Positions 48,482-56,979 of a DNA stretch of 64,000 nucleotides are shown here, in pieces. This DNA is from Paenibacillus tritici. GTDB lineage: Bacteria > Bacillota > Bacilli > Paenibacillales > Paenibacillaceae. The DNA is taken from the NCBI RefSeq assembly GCF_013204885.1, contig NZ_JABMKX010000003.1:248001-312000 (forward strand), given 5' to 3'. The notes under the pieces were generated by a model, which saw nothing but the letters and a program-made list of their open reading frames with translations, had not been told where the DNA came from and did not search any database. Every line of letters starts with the position of its first letter. Position 1 is the stretch's first letter. Both the position numbers and the translations under genes were made by a program.

Positions 48482-48551
48482 GTGAAAGCGGCTTTTCCGG
48501 TTCTTTTAAAGGATGAGTTATCGTGTGCAACAACTAGATTTTTATATTTTA
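48482..48551 (-). repeat. dispersed intergenic repeat, copy 3 (internally deleted)
   Basis: Starts like copy 2 (GTGAAAGCGGCTTTTCCGG, then CTTTTAAAGGA) and rejoins its end (GAGTTATCGTGTGCAACA, then TTTTTATATTTT), but lacks about 29 bp in between. It lies directly upstream of the nirB Fnr boxes and just after the terminator of the lipoprotein gene. Confidence 0.65.
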
Positions 48552-48555
48552 AAAT

Positions 48556-48592
48556 AAGCAGATCTCTATGCTTTTCGCACAGAAATCCGCTT
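48556..48592 (-). terminator. putative terminator of the two-repeat lipoprotein gene
   Basis: AAGCGGATTTCT pairs with AGAGATCTGCTT (two mismatches), followed on the minus strand by ATTTTAAAAT. It is adjacent to repeat copy 3. Confidence 0.6.
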
Positions 48593-48612
48593 ATCCGCTA
48601 CTCTCTATTCCA

Positions 48613-49299
48613 TTATCTCAACACCAGAGCAATCTCCAGCTTGTCCTGCGGCTTCAGCTTCATGTCCACTCCATTTCCCAGCAGAGCTTTATCATTGACC
48701 TTCAGCCTCCATTCTTCACTGCTGAGCGGGGTATATTCCATTACAGTGAGTACCGTCCGGTTATCATCCGCAAGCTTAACCATTCCACTGTTCTTCATCA
48801 GTGCTCTTACTGACATATCCTCTACAAAGGGAAGAACATGAGAATGCGTCAGCTCAGGCTGCTCGCTCCCCCCGTTCACGGTAATGATGACAGGATAGAA
48901 CACCGTTCCTATCGCAGCCGGCCTTGCCGCTATAACAATTGCTGCCCCAGGTTCTACGATCGTGTTCAATTCTTGAATGCTTTTGCCGTTCACCTGGATC
49001 TCCCAGCTCATAACCGGATCCAGTGCAACCTTGTTCACCTCAAGAATACTGTGCCCGTCGGCTGCCAATCTAACAACGCCGCTCTTCTTGAACAGCTCTA
49101 CTATCGAAATACCTTTAACATAGGCTTCGTTAAGCAGTCTGACAGAGCTTCCGGCTAATTCACTTTCACCCACCAGCACGGAAAAAGTTAATCCTTCGCC
49201 CCTGTTACCGCTCCCTGTATTCCCTGATCCGAAGCCGCAGCCGCTTGCCGTGGCAAGCAGGATAAGGCACAGCAACAAGCGCATCCATTTCGTGGACAT
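48613..49299 (-). CDS. lipoprotein with two DUF4430-like repeats
   Basis: 228 residues. Lipobox ASGC gives lipid-Cys21. Two tandem copies of a ~75-residue module follow. The first (about 64-140) reads SIVELFKKSGVVRLAADG...SWEIQVNGKSI...VEPGAAIVIA. The second (about 155-228) reads SVRALMKNSGMVKLADDN...EWRLKVNDKAL...LKPQDKLEIA. The pattern recalls DUF4430/transcobalamin C-terminal-like domains, which often bind small ligands or link to secreted systems. No enzyme motif is present. It lies upstream of nirB but has its own terminator, so a nitrite role is not supported. Confidence 0.75.
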   Translation of the reverse strand: MSTKWMRLLLCLILLATASGCGFGSGNTGSGNRGEGLTFSVLVGESELAGSSVRLLNEAYVKGISIVELFKKSGVVRLAADGHSILEVNKVALDPVMSWEIQVNGKSIQELNTIVEPGAAIVIAARPAAIGTVFYPVIITVNGGSEQPELTHSHVLPFVEDMSVRALMKNSGMVKLADDNRTVLTVMEYTPLSSEEWRLKVNDKALLGNGVDMKLKPQDKLEIALVLR

Positions 49300-49486
49300 T
49301 CCACGGCACCGCCTTCATATGTATTCTCCCTGACTGTTTAAGAATACCGCATAGGAGAAGGGTTCTCAAATTATTTCTGCTGGGATTGCCGTGAGCTTAA
49401 CTACCTCAACAAGAAATAGACCGCCCTGGTCAAAGGATGCGGTCTGTTTCTGCTAAACCATATTCCAAGCCTCCGCCCTACCGGTT

Positions 49487-50212
49487 CTATTGATACCGCA
49501 GGAACAGGATGTTATTCTCCAGATGCACATGCTCGAAGGTCATACCTTCCAGCTCCTCAAGGCGGGCATAGGTCAACCGGTAAGTTGTGCAGGCATGGGC
49601 AGGCGGTGTGTAATCATTCGTGACTCTGCGAAGCTCGCGCAGAATCTCACCGGCGCCGTCATGCTCTTCTTCCAGATTGTGCAGCAGTCCGCGCAGCTCA
49701 GCGAGTCCTTCTTCACTTGGATTCTGAGTGTAGGCCAGCATTTTAGGGAATTCGCTCTCTTCTTCCTTCGCCGTATGCTGCAGCAGCTCTTCACGCAGCA
49801 AGTTGAACAGACGATGCATCTCACCCAGATGCGGTGAATCTTCTCCATGAACCCGGAAGACCTTGGTAACATTCTGGCTGATTAACGGAAGCTCTTCACG
49901 CAAGTAACGGTGATGCTTGTTCACGATATAATTCACCAGCTCCTCCGAGGAAGCTTCGTTCCAGGCCGTATCTTCTTCCAGCACCGGATGCTCATCCTGA
50001 AGCTTATTGAGATCCTGAACCATTGCTTCCGGGTCAAGCCCCTTCTCTGCAGCGGCTTCAGCCAGCGGCTTCGCACCTCCGCAGCAGAAATCAATCCGCT
50101 TAGCCTTGAAGTAATCTGCGGCCTTAGGGAACTGAAGGACAATATCCCTTACCATTGCTTCCGAAGTGAACCCCGGTTGAATTGTTATATCGTTTAATTG
50201 ATTGGACGCCAT
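49487..50212 (-). CDS. ric: iron-sulfur cluster repair di-iron protein Ric/ScdA
   Basis: 241 residues. The N-terminal ScdA_N domain (about 10-70) has KRIDFCCGGAKPL. The C-terminal hemerythrin-like four-helix domain (about 85-235) has His and Glu ligands in NKHHRYLREELP, HLGEMHRLF, HTAKEEESEFP and EEEHDGAGEIL. It rebuilds Fe-S clusters damaged by nitric oxide or oxidants, fitting its place next to nitrite reductase and Fnr genes. A weak palindrome AGTGATTGTACGCACT at 50293-50308 upstream could be a poor Fnr or NO-regulator site. AGGAGG precedes the ATG. Confidence 0.92.
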   Translation of the reverse strand: MASNQLNDITIQPGFTSEAMVRDIVLQFPKAADYFKAKRIDFCCGGAKPLAEAAAEKGLDPEAMVQDLNKLQDEHPVLEEDTAWNEASSEELVNYIVNKHHRYLREELPLISQNVTKVFRVHGEDSPHLGEMHRLFNLLREELLQHTAKEEESEFPKMLAYTQNPSEEGLAELRGLLHNLEEEHDGAGEILRELRRVTNDYTPPAHACTTYRLTYARLEELEGMTFEHVHLENNILFLRYQ

Positions 50213-50389
50213 TGTTGGCCCCTCCTCATGTTAGGTATAGGTTTTTCGTTGCTGATTACCTTTACACCTTAACACTGGCGGTAGGCCAAACTAGTGATTG
50301 TACGCACTGAATATAACAAATTTTAATGAACACAAATTTTTAACTCTCCGGGCGAAATGAGACATAGAGAGCAGCACTCTCCCAGTGAT

Positions 50390-51112
50390 CTATTGTACTG
50401 TCGCCTGCATATAGGTCCGTTTGCCTTGTGCATCCTTCAGATAGGGGCCAAGTCCGGCGAACCGCGAATGATCCACATATACACCTGTCATCCATCTGCC
50501 TTCGGTCAGGCCTCCATTCCACTGCAGCACCAGATCGGGGGCGGAGATCCATTCCTGGTACACTCTGATATTCTTGTCCTTATATTCTTTGGCGGGTTTA
50601 TTGAGCTCCATCAGGGGGGCCTGTGTCAGATAGGTGGGCACGAAATAGACAGAAATCAGCTCCAGATCCTCCTCACTCAGAAAAGCCTCTTCACCCAAAT
50701 AAGGCTGGAGCAGCAGGGTATTCTCATACATCGACCAGATCACAGCCTGGAGTACCATGCTCTGGCTAATTCCATTATGAAAAGTAAACCGGCGCTTAGG
50801 ACCGGAAGCCTCCCCTTCCCCATCCGTGACGGGTTCCAGGCAATGCCTCTCACAGCCGATACATTTCCAGCCGGACGGACCTTGAATCCATTTCTGAAAT
50901 ACGCTGCCGCTGTCATTGTCCCCTTTGTATAGGGAAGATATAATCTCATAGGGTACACCGATCCATGCATCCCATAGAGAAGCGGGGAGATGGCTATGAA
51001 GCATGAACAACACCTTGTCATAAATTAGCTGCACTCTGATCGAAGCGTTCTCCAGTTCGGCGACATCCTTTTTTCCATAGGTTATTTCCCGGGAAAACAA
51101 GGTGATGGTCAT
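50390..51112 (-). CDS. unrecognised 240-residue protein
   Basis: I do not recognise a family. It has no signal peptide or membrane helix and is rich in Trp and Tyr. A cysteine cluster WKCIGCERHC lies near residues 92-101 and could bind metal or Fe-S. Ser/Gly/Glu-rich sequence follows it (TDGEGEASGPKRRF). The C-terminal part alternates hydrophobic and aromatic residues (VLQWNGGLTEGRWMTGVYVDH). It has a good ribosome site (GGAGGCGAGG) and no close operon partner. The ric gene ends a separate unit 178 bp downstream. Confidence 0.6.
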   Translation of the reverse strand: MTITLFSREITYGKKDVAELENASIRVQLIYDKVLFMLHSHLPASLWDAWIGVPYEIISSLYKGDNDSGSVFQKWIQGPSGWKCIGCERHCLEPVTDGEGEASGPKRRFTFHNGISQSMVLQAVIWSMYENTLLLQPYLGEEAFLSEEDLELISVYFVPTYLTQAPLMELNKPAKEYKDKNIRVYQEWISAPDLVLQWNGGLTEGRWMTGVYVDHSRFAGLGPYLKDAQGKRTYMQATVQ

Positions 51113-51394
51113 GATCCTCGCCTCCTAAAAGTTTTGTGTGCTTAAACATCCTTTGAATCAGCATCGTTCAAAACTTGCATCGAAAGCATCTTCTTGATCC
51201 TGAGCGCTATACTTACCAACATCATTTATTCTTTACCCTTGGGCTTTTCCTACTTTTGTTAACGCTTCCACATCCGTAATATTAGTTTGTTCTATTATAT
51301 TACACAGGTTTGGCCTAAGTGCAAGTCTTATTTGACTAAACAGAACATAAAATTTGTTAAAAATGCAAATTCAGGCTGCTGTTAACAAAGAATA
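51113..51394 (-). other. intergenic region upstream of the 240-residue protein gene
   Basis: AT-rich. On the minus strand TTGCAC is followed 19 bp later by TATAAT (near 51300), a plausible promoter for the downstream gene with a leader of about 180 nt. No riboswitch or operator that I recognise. Confidence 0.45.
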
Positions 51395-51424
51395 AACCCC
51401 TTACCGGCTTCCCGGCAAGGGGTT
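51395..51424 (-). terminator. terminator of the HxlR-type gene
   Basis: AACCCCTTGCCGG pairs with CCGGTAAGGGGTT, followed on the minus strand by TATTCTTTG. Confidence 0.7.
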
Positions 51425-51441
51425 GTCATCAAAACTCGTTA

Positions 51442-51759
51442 CTATTCAACCCAGCTCTCGGCCCAGGACTGAATTTGCTGCATGACCGGCTCAAGCGCAC
51501 GGCCCTTGACCGTTAATTCATACTCAATCCGTACCGGAGTCTCCGGGTATACATGACGGACCAGAATACCTTCACATTCCAGATCCTTCATGCGCTCGGA
51601 CAGCATCTTATCGCTCATTGACGGAATCAGCCCGGAAATATCCTTGAACCGCTTAGGGCCGCTCATCAATGTCTGAATAATAAGTCCATTCCAACGTTTG
51701 CCCAGAAACGAAAAAGCCGTTTCAAATCTCGGGCACATCGTAAGTGGATGTTCTTCCAT
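51442..51759 (-). CDS. HxlR-family transcriptional regulator
   Basis: 105 residues from MEEHPLTMCP, chosen because AGAGGTGAT lies 6 nt upstream. MarR-like winged helix with GKRWNGLIIQTLMSGPKRFKDISGLIPSMSDKMLSERMKDLECEGILVR. A single N-terminal cysteine (C9) lies where redox-sensing members such as YodB and HypR keep theirs, so thiol or electrophile sensing is possible. No obvious divergent target gene is present; it may regulate itself. Confidence 0.9.
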   Translation of the reverse strand: MEEHPLTMCPRFETAFSFLGKRWNGLIIQTLMSGPKRFKDISGLIPSMSDKMLSERMKDLECEGILVRHVYPETPVRIEYELTVKGRALEPVMQQIQSWAESWVE

Positions 51760-51884
51760 GGTTATCACCTCTCACATATGAAGCTTACAATTAGTTAGTA
51801 TATATAATTTTACCACATTTATTCTGGAATGAACATCGTTTACCAAAAAAAAGTTCATTAACCACAACTATTATATCCCGTTTG

Positions 51885-52211
51885 TCAATCCTTGGTGTCT
51901 GCTGCCTTCTCCCTTAGCTGAATGGCCTCCGTAACCACATAGGCTAGGTCGTCATTGCTGTACAGGGAAAGTACGCCCAGCACCGTATCATCCGAAATAT
52001 ATCCGGCTTCCTCCTCAGACACCGTCAACGCCAGCGCTCTGGCCAGTGCCTGATTGCCCTCCTGCTGCGGATAGGCCTGCAGATACAGGGCGTGCGGGTC
52101 CAGCCGGTTATTCACACACCACTGGGCAAACACCAGAATCATCATTTCCTCATCCCGCTTATAGCTCTCGATAATCCGCTCTTCCATTGACTTGTTGTCG
52201 TAATCCTCCAT
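51885..52211 (-). CDS. conserved-looking hypothetical protein, 108 residues
   Basis: Acidic, mostly helical, no membrane helix. Sequence begins MEDYDNKSMEERIIESYKRDEEMMILVFAQW and ends in a charged tail. No motif I can name. AGAGGAG precedes the ATG. It lies 30 bp after the Gfo/Idh/MocA gene in the same direction, so the two are probably co-transcribed. Confidence 0.65.
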   Translation of the reverse strand: MEDYDNKSMEERIIESYKRDEEMMILVFAQWCVNNRLDPHALYLQAYPQQEGNQALARALALTVSEEEAGYISDDTVLGVLSLYSNDDLAYVVTEAIQLREKAADTKD

Positions 52212-52241
52212 GTTGTTCTCCTCTCTGTTGCGAGTCCGGTC

Positions 52242-53177
52242 TCAACGGCTTAGCTTCGCTGCCAGCTCATGGCTCGGTAATACGGCCGATGCAGATATGC
52301 CGCATTGCTCGGGGGTCGCTATATTGCTCAGATAATGGTTGACCACTCCGCTGAAGCCTCTGCGCTCCAGCACAGTATCCCAGCTGCCGAAGCTCTGCGT
52401 GCGGGGCAATGAACCCTGCTCATATAATATAACCCGTTCCATATCCGTCACCTCAACGGATCTGCCGTGCCCGTGCAGTTCAAGCTTCTCCAGATCGGCC
52501 CCGGCATCCCGGACCATGCTGTAGTGGCCAGTGGTCCCGTTACTCCAGCCCAGCATCCCTGAAGCCTGCAAAAGCCTGTCATCAGCATCCGCCTTCAAGC
52601 TGCCGTGAAGCAGTTCATAATCACCGCCGGACAGCCAGAGCAGCAGATCCAGCATATGGATCAGGTCATCATGAATCGTCTCATGACTGCTATTCTGCTG
52701 GGGCTTCGTCCGGTGTTTGACAGCACTGCACTGGCTGATGCCTCCCGCCTTATGCAGCCAGGATTTGGCCGCCGCATACATCGGGGCATAGCGGCGGTTG
52801 AATCCCACTCCCAGCAGCAGCCCCTTATTCTCTGCAAGCTCTGCCATCCGCCGGGACTCTTCCAGATCATAGGACAGCGGCTTGTCCACATATACGGACA
52901 CCCCCTGCTCCAGGCAAGAGGTAACGATTTCATAATGCGTAGTTGTGGGGCTATGTACGAATACCGCATCCAGATCCCAGGACAGCAGCTCCTTCAGTTC
53001 GGTGGTTCCTCTCTGAAGGCGATAAGCCTGAACGGCACGCTCTACCGTGGCTGTAGAATGACTGAGTACCCCTACAACCTCCGTCTGATCATGCCGGGAG
53101 AGCAGCGGTAAATAAACTTTACGGGCAATATCGCCGATGCCGATCATTGCCACTCTTTTACGGACAGGACTATTCAT
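52242..53177 (-). CDS. Gfo/Idh/MocA-family NAD(P)-dependent oxidoreductase
   Basis: 311 residues. N-terminal Rossmann domain with MIGIGDIARKVYLPLL and the family motif EQGVSVYVDKPLSYDLEESRRM (EKP variant, Lys likely catalytic). Substrate domain with GVGFNRRYAPMY and DDLIHMLDLLLWL. The family oxidises or reduces sugars and related polyols; the substrate is unknown. AAGGGAG precedes the ATG. Confidence 0.88.
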   Translation of the reverse strand: MNSPVRKRVAMIGIGDIARKVYLPLLSRHDQTEVVGVLSHSTATVERAVQAYRLQRGTTELKELLSWDLDAVFVHSPTTTHYEIVTSCLEQGVSVYVDKPLSYDLEESRRMAELAENKGLLLGVGFNRRYAPMYAAAKSWLHKAGGISQCSAVKHRTKPQQNSSHETIHDDLIHMLDLLLWLSGGDYELLHGSLKADADDRLLQASGMLGWSNGTTGHYSMVRDAGADLEKLELHGHGRSVEVTDMERVILYEQGSLPRTQSFGSWDTVLERRGFSGVVNHYLSNIATPEQCGISASAVLPSHELAAKLSR

Positions 53178-53327
53178 TAAGGCATCTCCCTTCCTACTTG
53201 GGGGTGATTTCTATCCCTTATAGGTGTATTATACCGTGACAAGCTGCCGGGACAATGATCTTTGCTTCAATAATTACTTTTTTTTCAGTATGATGAGATG
53301 AATGGAGAGAAGAAGGGGCATAGTACA

Positions 53328-53939
53328 ATGAGCAAATGGCTAACGGTTATTCTGTATGTTTCGTGCATCATCCTCGCGTTTATCTACAGGTATGATATTC
53401 TGGCCTGGCTCAAAGAGGATCATAATTTGTTTTGGTCCATGCTCGCCGCCACCGTACTGGCGCTGTTCCCGGTCCTGCCCTACAAGCTCATCATCGGTCT
53501 GTTCGGATATGCCTATGGAAGCCTGAATGGTGCCATAATCTGCTGGATTGCCACGACTATAGCTGCAGCCCTTGTATATGGGTTCGTGAAATATATGTTC
53601 CAGAACCAGTCCATGGCTTATCTGAACAACCTTTCCGTGCTGGATAAATTCACCGCAGCTGTGCAGCGGCGCCCTTTTGCCTCCGTAGTGATCGCCCGGC
53701 TGGCGCCGATCATTCCGCAGATGGCCGTGAATATCTATGCCGGTGCTGCCGGACTGCCGTTCTGGAGTTATCTCGGAGCCACCGCTCTCGGCAAAATCCC
53801 CGGCATCGCCCTATACGCCTTCCTCGGAGGACAAATGTTCCAGCATCCGCGCAGTGCAGCCCTGGCTGTCATTGTGTACCTTGCGGTGCTGAGCGTTGCC
53901 GGATTATCCATGCGTCCGCGCTCTTCTGCCGGCCGCTGA
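53328..53939 (+). CDS. TVP38/TMEM64 (VTT-domain) membrane protein
   Basis: 203 residues from MSKWLTV, with AAGGGG 11 nt upstream; an earlier in-frame ATG at 53298 has no site. Five to six membrane segments and the VTT core FPVLPYKLIIGLFGYAYG...ARLAPIIPQMAVNIYAGAAGLPFWSYLGATALGKIPG. DedA-related family, linked to lipid scrambling or carrier-lipid recycling in recent work. Divergent from the Gfo/Idh/MocA gene. Confidence 0.85.
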   Translation: MSKWLTVILYVSCIILAFIYRYDILAWLKEDHNLFWSMLAATVLALFPVLPYKLIIGLFGYAYGSLNGAIICWIATTIAAALVYGFVKYMFQNQSMAYLNNLSVLDKFTAAVQRRPFASVVIARLAPIIPQMAVNIYAGAAGLPFWSYLGATALGKIPGIALYAFLGGQMFQHPRSAALAVIVYLAVLSVAGLSMRPRSSAGR

Positions 53940-54036
53940 GCCTGAAGAATCTCCGGCATGCTGGCAGTGAGCCTCTGTTTGATTTATAATTAGATTGTGA
54001 TCTATTTAATTGCATTCTACAGATGGAGGGATAACA

Positions 54037-55023
54037 ATGAGTGAATTTCAATCTGATTCTATAAACTTCAAGACTGAACAAGCCACCTTCGCTGGTGGAT
54101 GCTTCTGGTGTATGGTATCCCCTTTTGAAGAACTCCCCGGTATCGTTGAGGTCATCTCCGGCTATACAGGCGGACATACCATAAATCCGACATACGAAGA
54201 GGTCTGCTCGGAAACGACAGGACATGTCGAGGCTGTGCAGATCACGTTCAACCCAGATATCTTCCCATACAGCAAGCTGCTTGAGCTGTTCTGGCAGCAG
54301 ATTGATCCTACCGATGCGGGAGGACAATTCCATGACCGCGGCACCTCCTACGGGACGGCCATCTTTACCCATTCAGAAGAGCAGCGGCTGCAGGCCGAGG
54401 CTTCCAAGGCAGCCCTTGCGGCAAGCGGGCGCTTCTCCGCGCCGATTGTGACTCCGATTCTTCCGGCCAAGCCGTTCTACCCGGCGGAAGAATATCACCA
54501 GGGCTATCACCACAAGAATCCGGGCCATTACAAGCGTTACCGCAAGGGCTCAGGACGGGAAGATTTTATCGAAGCCCATTGGACGCACAAGGAAGACCCT
54601 AAGAGCCTGAAGGAGCGTCTGACCCCGCTGCAGTATGAAGTGACACAGAACAACGCTACGGAATCCCCTTTCCGCAACGAATTCTGGGATCATCACGGGG
54701 ACGGGATCTACGTCGATATTGTGTCAGGTGAACCGCTGTTCAGCTCACAGGACAAGTACGATTCCGGCTGCGGCTGGCCGAGCTTCACGCGTCCGCTCCG
54801 TGACTATGCGGTCAAGGAGAAAAGCGACCTCAGCCATCTCATGGTCCGCACCGAGGTGCGCAGCAAGGTTGCTGATTCCCATCTCGGTCATGTCTTTAAT
54901 GACGGTCCCGGTGCGAACGGACTGCGCTACTGCATCAATTCAGCGGCCTTGCGTTTTGTTCCCAAAGAAGATCTGGAGAAGGAAGGCTACGGCGAATACC
55001 GTGTTCTTTTCCAGCATGCCTGA
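54037..55023 (+). CDS. msrAB: peptide methionine sulfoxide reductase, MsrA-MsrB fusion
   Basis: 328 residues from MSEFQSD (GGAGGG upstream; the frame extends nine codons to a TTG). The MsrA half (about 10-170) has catalytic C22 in GCFWC, plus GYTGGH and EEYHQGYH. The MsrB half (about 180-320) has [21 protein letters not shown] and catalytic Cys in [13 protein letters not shown]. The fusion repairs both S and R methionine sulfoxide in oxidised proteins. No signal peptide, so it acts in the cytoplasm. Confidence 0.96.
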   Translation: MSEFQSDSINFKTEQATFAGGCFWCMVSPFEELPGIVEVISGYTGGHTINPTYEEVCSETTGHVEAVQITFNPDIFPYSKLLELFWQQIDPTDAGGQFHDRGTSYGTAIFTHSEEQRLQAEASKAALAASGRFSAPIVTPILPAKPFYPAEEYHQGYHHKNPGHYKRYRKGSGREDFIEAHWTHKEDPKSLKERLTPLQYEVTQNNATESPFRNEFWDHHGDGIYVDIVSGEPLFSSQDKYDSGCGWPSFTRPLRDYAVKEKSDLSHLMVRTEVRSKVADSHLGHVFNDGPGANGLRYCINSAALRFVPKEDLEKEGYGEYRVLFQHA

Positions 55024-55074
55024 TATAGGTGATCAAGGTGGTACCTCTCCATACTGACAGTTATATAATTCAGC

Positions 55075-55114
55075 CAAAAGCCTCCAGCCCAGTAATCAGG
55101 GTCTGGAGGCTTTG
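55075..55114. terminator. bidirectional terminator between msrAB and the DUF4349 gene
   Basis: CAAAAGCCTCCAG pairs with CTGGAGGCTTTG around a 15-nt loop. Confidence 0.85.
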
Positions 55115-55139
55115 TGTTATACATTACCGCCCGATGCGG

Positions 55140-56285
55140 TTATTTAATATTATCCTTGTCAAGCTCATTCTCAGCTGGAGCTGGAGCCGCCGCCTCTGAA
55201 GCCTCTGCGGGCGGGTTCAGCCGCTCCTGGTTCAACTCACGGTTGTTCTGGCGCATCTGTTCACTCTGAACCTGCGCCCGCCGCTTCAAGCTTCTCCGTA
55301 ACCAGAGGACGATTGCCGCCACCACCCCGCCCACAATCAGCACAGGAAGTGCAGCCGCCAGCACAACTACAAGCCACTGGAACATCACAGACAATGCCTT
55401 CATGCTGCTCTTAAGCGCTTCCGAAGCCCGTTCAGCAAGCGGTCCCTGAGCCTTGGTCTGCGTGACGGCAAGGCTCTCTTCCGTCTGGTAGAGGCGAAGC
55501 TCCACAGTCGAGAAGGATACATTCTGGTCGATATAACGCATTCTGCCCTTGATCTGTTCGATTTGTTCCTGGATTGCCCCAAGCTGATTGGCGAATTGTA
55601 CGAGATCTGCCGGTTTGGTCGCTTTTTTCATAAAATCAATATATTGCGTCTCCATCAGCTGCTTGGCCTTGAGCCGGGACTCCAGATCCACATATTCTTC
55701 CGAGACATCCTGTCCCTGAATGCTTCTCTGCAGCACATCATGCTTCACCTTCTCCAGGTTGTTAAGAAATGATGAGAAGCCGGACGCCGGCATCTTAAGG
55801 ACGAATGTTCCGCCCTGTTCGTATTCGGACATATTCTCCGAGAATTCAATAATATAGCCGCCTGCGAGTGTAATCATATTCCGCACTTCTGTCTGTGCCG
55901 CCCCGTAATCGGGTACCTCCATATTGAGGTTAGCCTTATAGATCAGCTTCTTGTTCAGTCCTGCGACCACATCGGTTCCGGTGAATCCCGCTGAAGCGTC
56001 TGCCTGCTGCTCTGCTCCCGGTTTAGGCACCGCCGGATTCGCACCGCCGCCTTGCTGTCCTGCCTGATCATTAACAGCGCCCGCAGTATTGGCACTCTCT
56101 TCACTGACTTCCTTGGCCGCCGGTACGCTGTCCGTTGAACCATCTGCCTCCGATTCAGAGGTGAGTGAATTTGCTAACGGTGCTGCCGAATTCGAATCCC
56201 GGTCCGCCGCACCGCAGCCCGACAGAACCACCGCCATTACCAATAAACACAACAAATAATGCAGACCCCATTTTCGCATGTTCAT
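55140..56285 (-). CDS. DUF4349 domain lipoprotein
   Basis: 381 residues. Lipobox LSGC gives lipid-Cys24; a low-complexity Ser/Ala/Glu/Gln tether (about 28-110) follows. The DUF4349 region (about 112-280) has KLIYKANLNMEVPDYGAA, ITLAGGYIIEFSENM, a coiled-coil LKAKQLMETQYIDFMKKATKPADLVQFANQLGAIQEQIEQIKGRMRYID, and VSFSTVELRLYQ. A membrane helix (about 305-330) with a basic then acidic tail would place the last 45 residues in the cytoplasm. The domain's function is not known; anti-sigma-like or envelope-stress roles have been suggested for relatives. Confidence 0.85.
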   Translation of the reverse strand: MNMRKWGLHYLLCLLVMAVVLSGCGAADRDSNSAAPLANSLTSESEADGSTDSVPAAKEVSEESANTAGAVNDQAGQQGGGANPAVPKPGAEQQADASAGFTGTDVVAGLNKKLIYKANLNMEVPDYGAAQTEVRNMITLAGGYIIEFSENMSEYEQGGTFVLKMPASGFSSFLNNLEKVKHDVLQRSIQGQDVSEEYVDLESRLKAKQLMETQYIDFMKKATKPADLVQFANQLGAIQEQIEQIKGRMRYIDQNVSFSTVELRLYQTEESLAVTQTKAQGPLAERASEALKSSMKALSVMFQWLVVVLAAALPVLIVGGVVAAIVLWLRRSLKRRAQVQSEQMRQNNRELNQERLNPPAEASEAAAPAPAENELDKDNIK

Positions 56286-56647
56286 TCCTCCAATAAATGT
56301 AATTGTATAACGCTTCCAGTATGCAGCTTCCGCAGCGAAAGGCCGTTCTCTCTCTCGGGTCTCCTCCGCGCTTATCCCTTTGACGTTCCAGAAGCTGGAA
56401 AGTTGCAGCCCAATTCGGAAAATAACAAACAGAACCGCTGCGCTGTGCAGGGTCCTGTTTGCGTAGTCCCGCTTTATTTGTTACAATTACGAGATAAAAC
56501 GGCAAAAAAACACCAAATACCCCTATTCTATTCGACTAGAATAAGGGTAGGGCACTGTTCGGACAAGCTCCACCTTGCCGGACAGCTGTATTCAGTTCTT
56601 TCTTGCCGGTTTATGTTGCCTACAACTATAAGAGGAGGTGAACCCTC
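56286..56647. other. divergent intergenic region with two inverted repeats
   Basis: An imperfect repeat AAACAGAACCGCTGC...GCAGGGTCCTGTTT lies at about 56429-56462. A sharper one, TACCCCTATTCTA-TTCGAC-TAGAATAAGGGTA, lies at 56517-56548 (one mismatch in 13), about 100 bp before the DUF1540 gene. The second has no T-run, so an operator is as likely as a terminator. No ORF with a ribosome site. Confidence 0.5.
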
Positions 56648-56800
56648 ATGGCAAAAGACGTATTGTGCGCAGTTAATTCTTGCACCTACTGGGCTGAAGA
56701 GAACAAATGCAACGCCGAGTCCATCTTCGTTGCTTATCACAGCTCCAAGCAGCCTACACAATCTGAAGAAACAGATTGCAAAACCTTTGAAAGCAAATAA
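56648..56800 (+). CDS. small cysteine-rich DUF1540 protein
   Basis: 50 residues starting MAKDVLCAVNSCTYW, with cysteines at 7, 12, 21 and 44. The spacing C-X4-C-X8-C fits the DUF1540 family of short Bacillota proteins that probably bind metal and are often made during sporulation. AGGAGGTGA lies 6 nt before the ATG, one of the strongest sites in the window, and a terminator follows at once, so this is a real monocistronic gene. Confidence 0.88.
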   Translation: MAKDVLCAVNSCTYWAEENKCNAESIFVAYHSSKQPTQSEETDCKTFESK

Positions 56801-56812
56801 TGAATGAACATT

Positions 56813-56842
56813 GAAGGGACCCTCCACGGTTCCTTCTTTTCC
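56813..56842 (+). terminator. terminator of the DUF1540 gene
   Basis: GAAGGGACC pairs with GGTTCCTTC around CTCCAC, followed by TTTTCC. Confidence 0.8.
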
Positions 56843-56896
56843 TTTTCTCATTCTATCAAGAATGAGAATTATTATCAAGTGTTTCCGGCAAAAAAC

Positions 56897-56940
56897 AAAA
56901 CCACTGGAACCGGGATGTCATCCCGATTGCAGTGGTTTTT
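56897..56940 (-). terminator. metE terminator
   Basis: AAAACCACTG pairs with CAGTGGTTTT, with an inner CGGGAT/ATCCCG stem and T/A runs on both sides, so it may work in both directions. Confidence 0.88.
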
Positions 56941-56979
56941 CTGTACCCTTAAGCAGACGTCCAGACTGCTGATAGCTTT

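Noticed and set aside
50293..50308. Fnr box before ric
   Set aside because: AGTGATTGTACGCACT matches only 7 of 10 key bases and no good -10 lies at the right distance; kept only as a remark.
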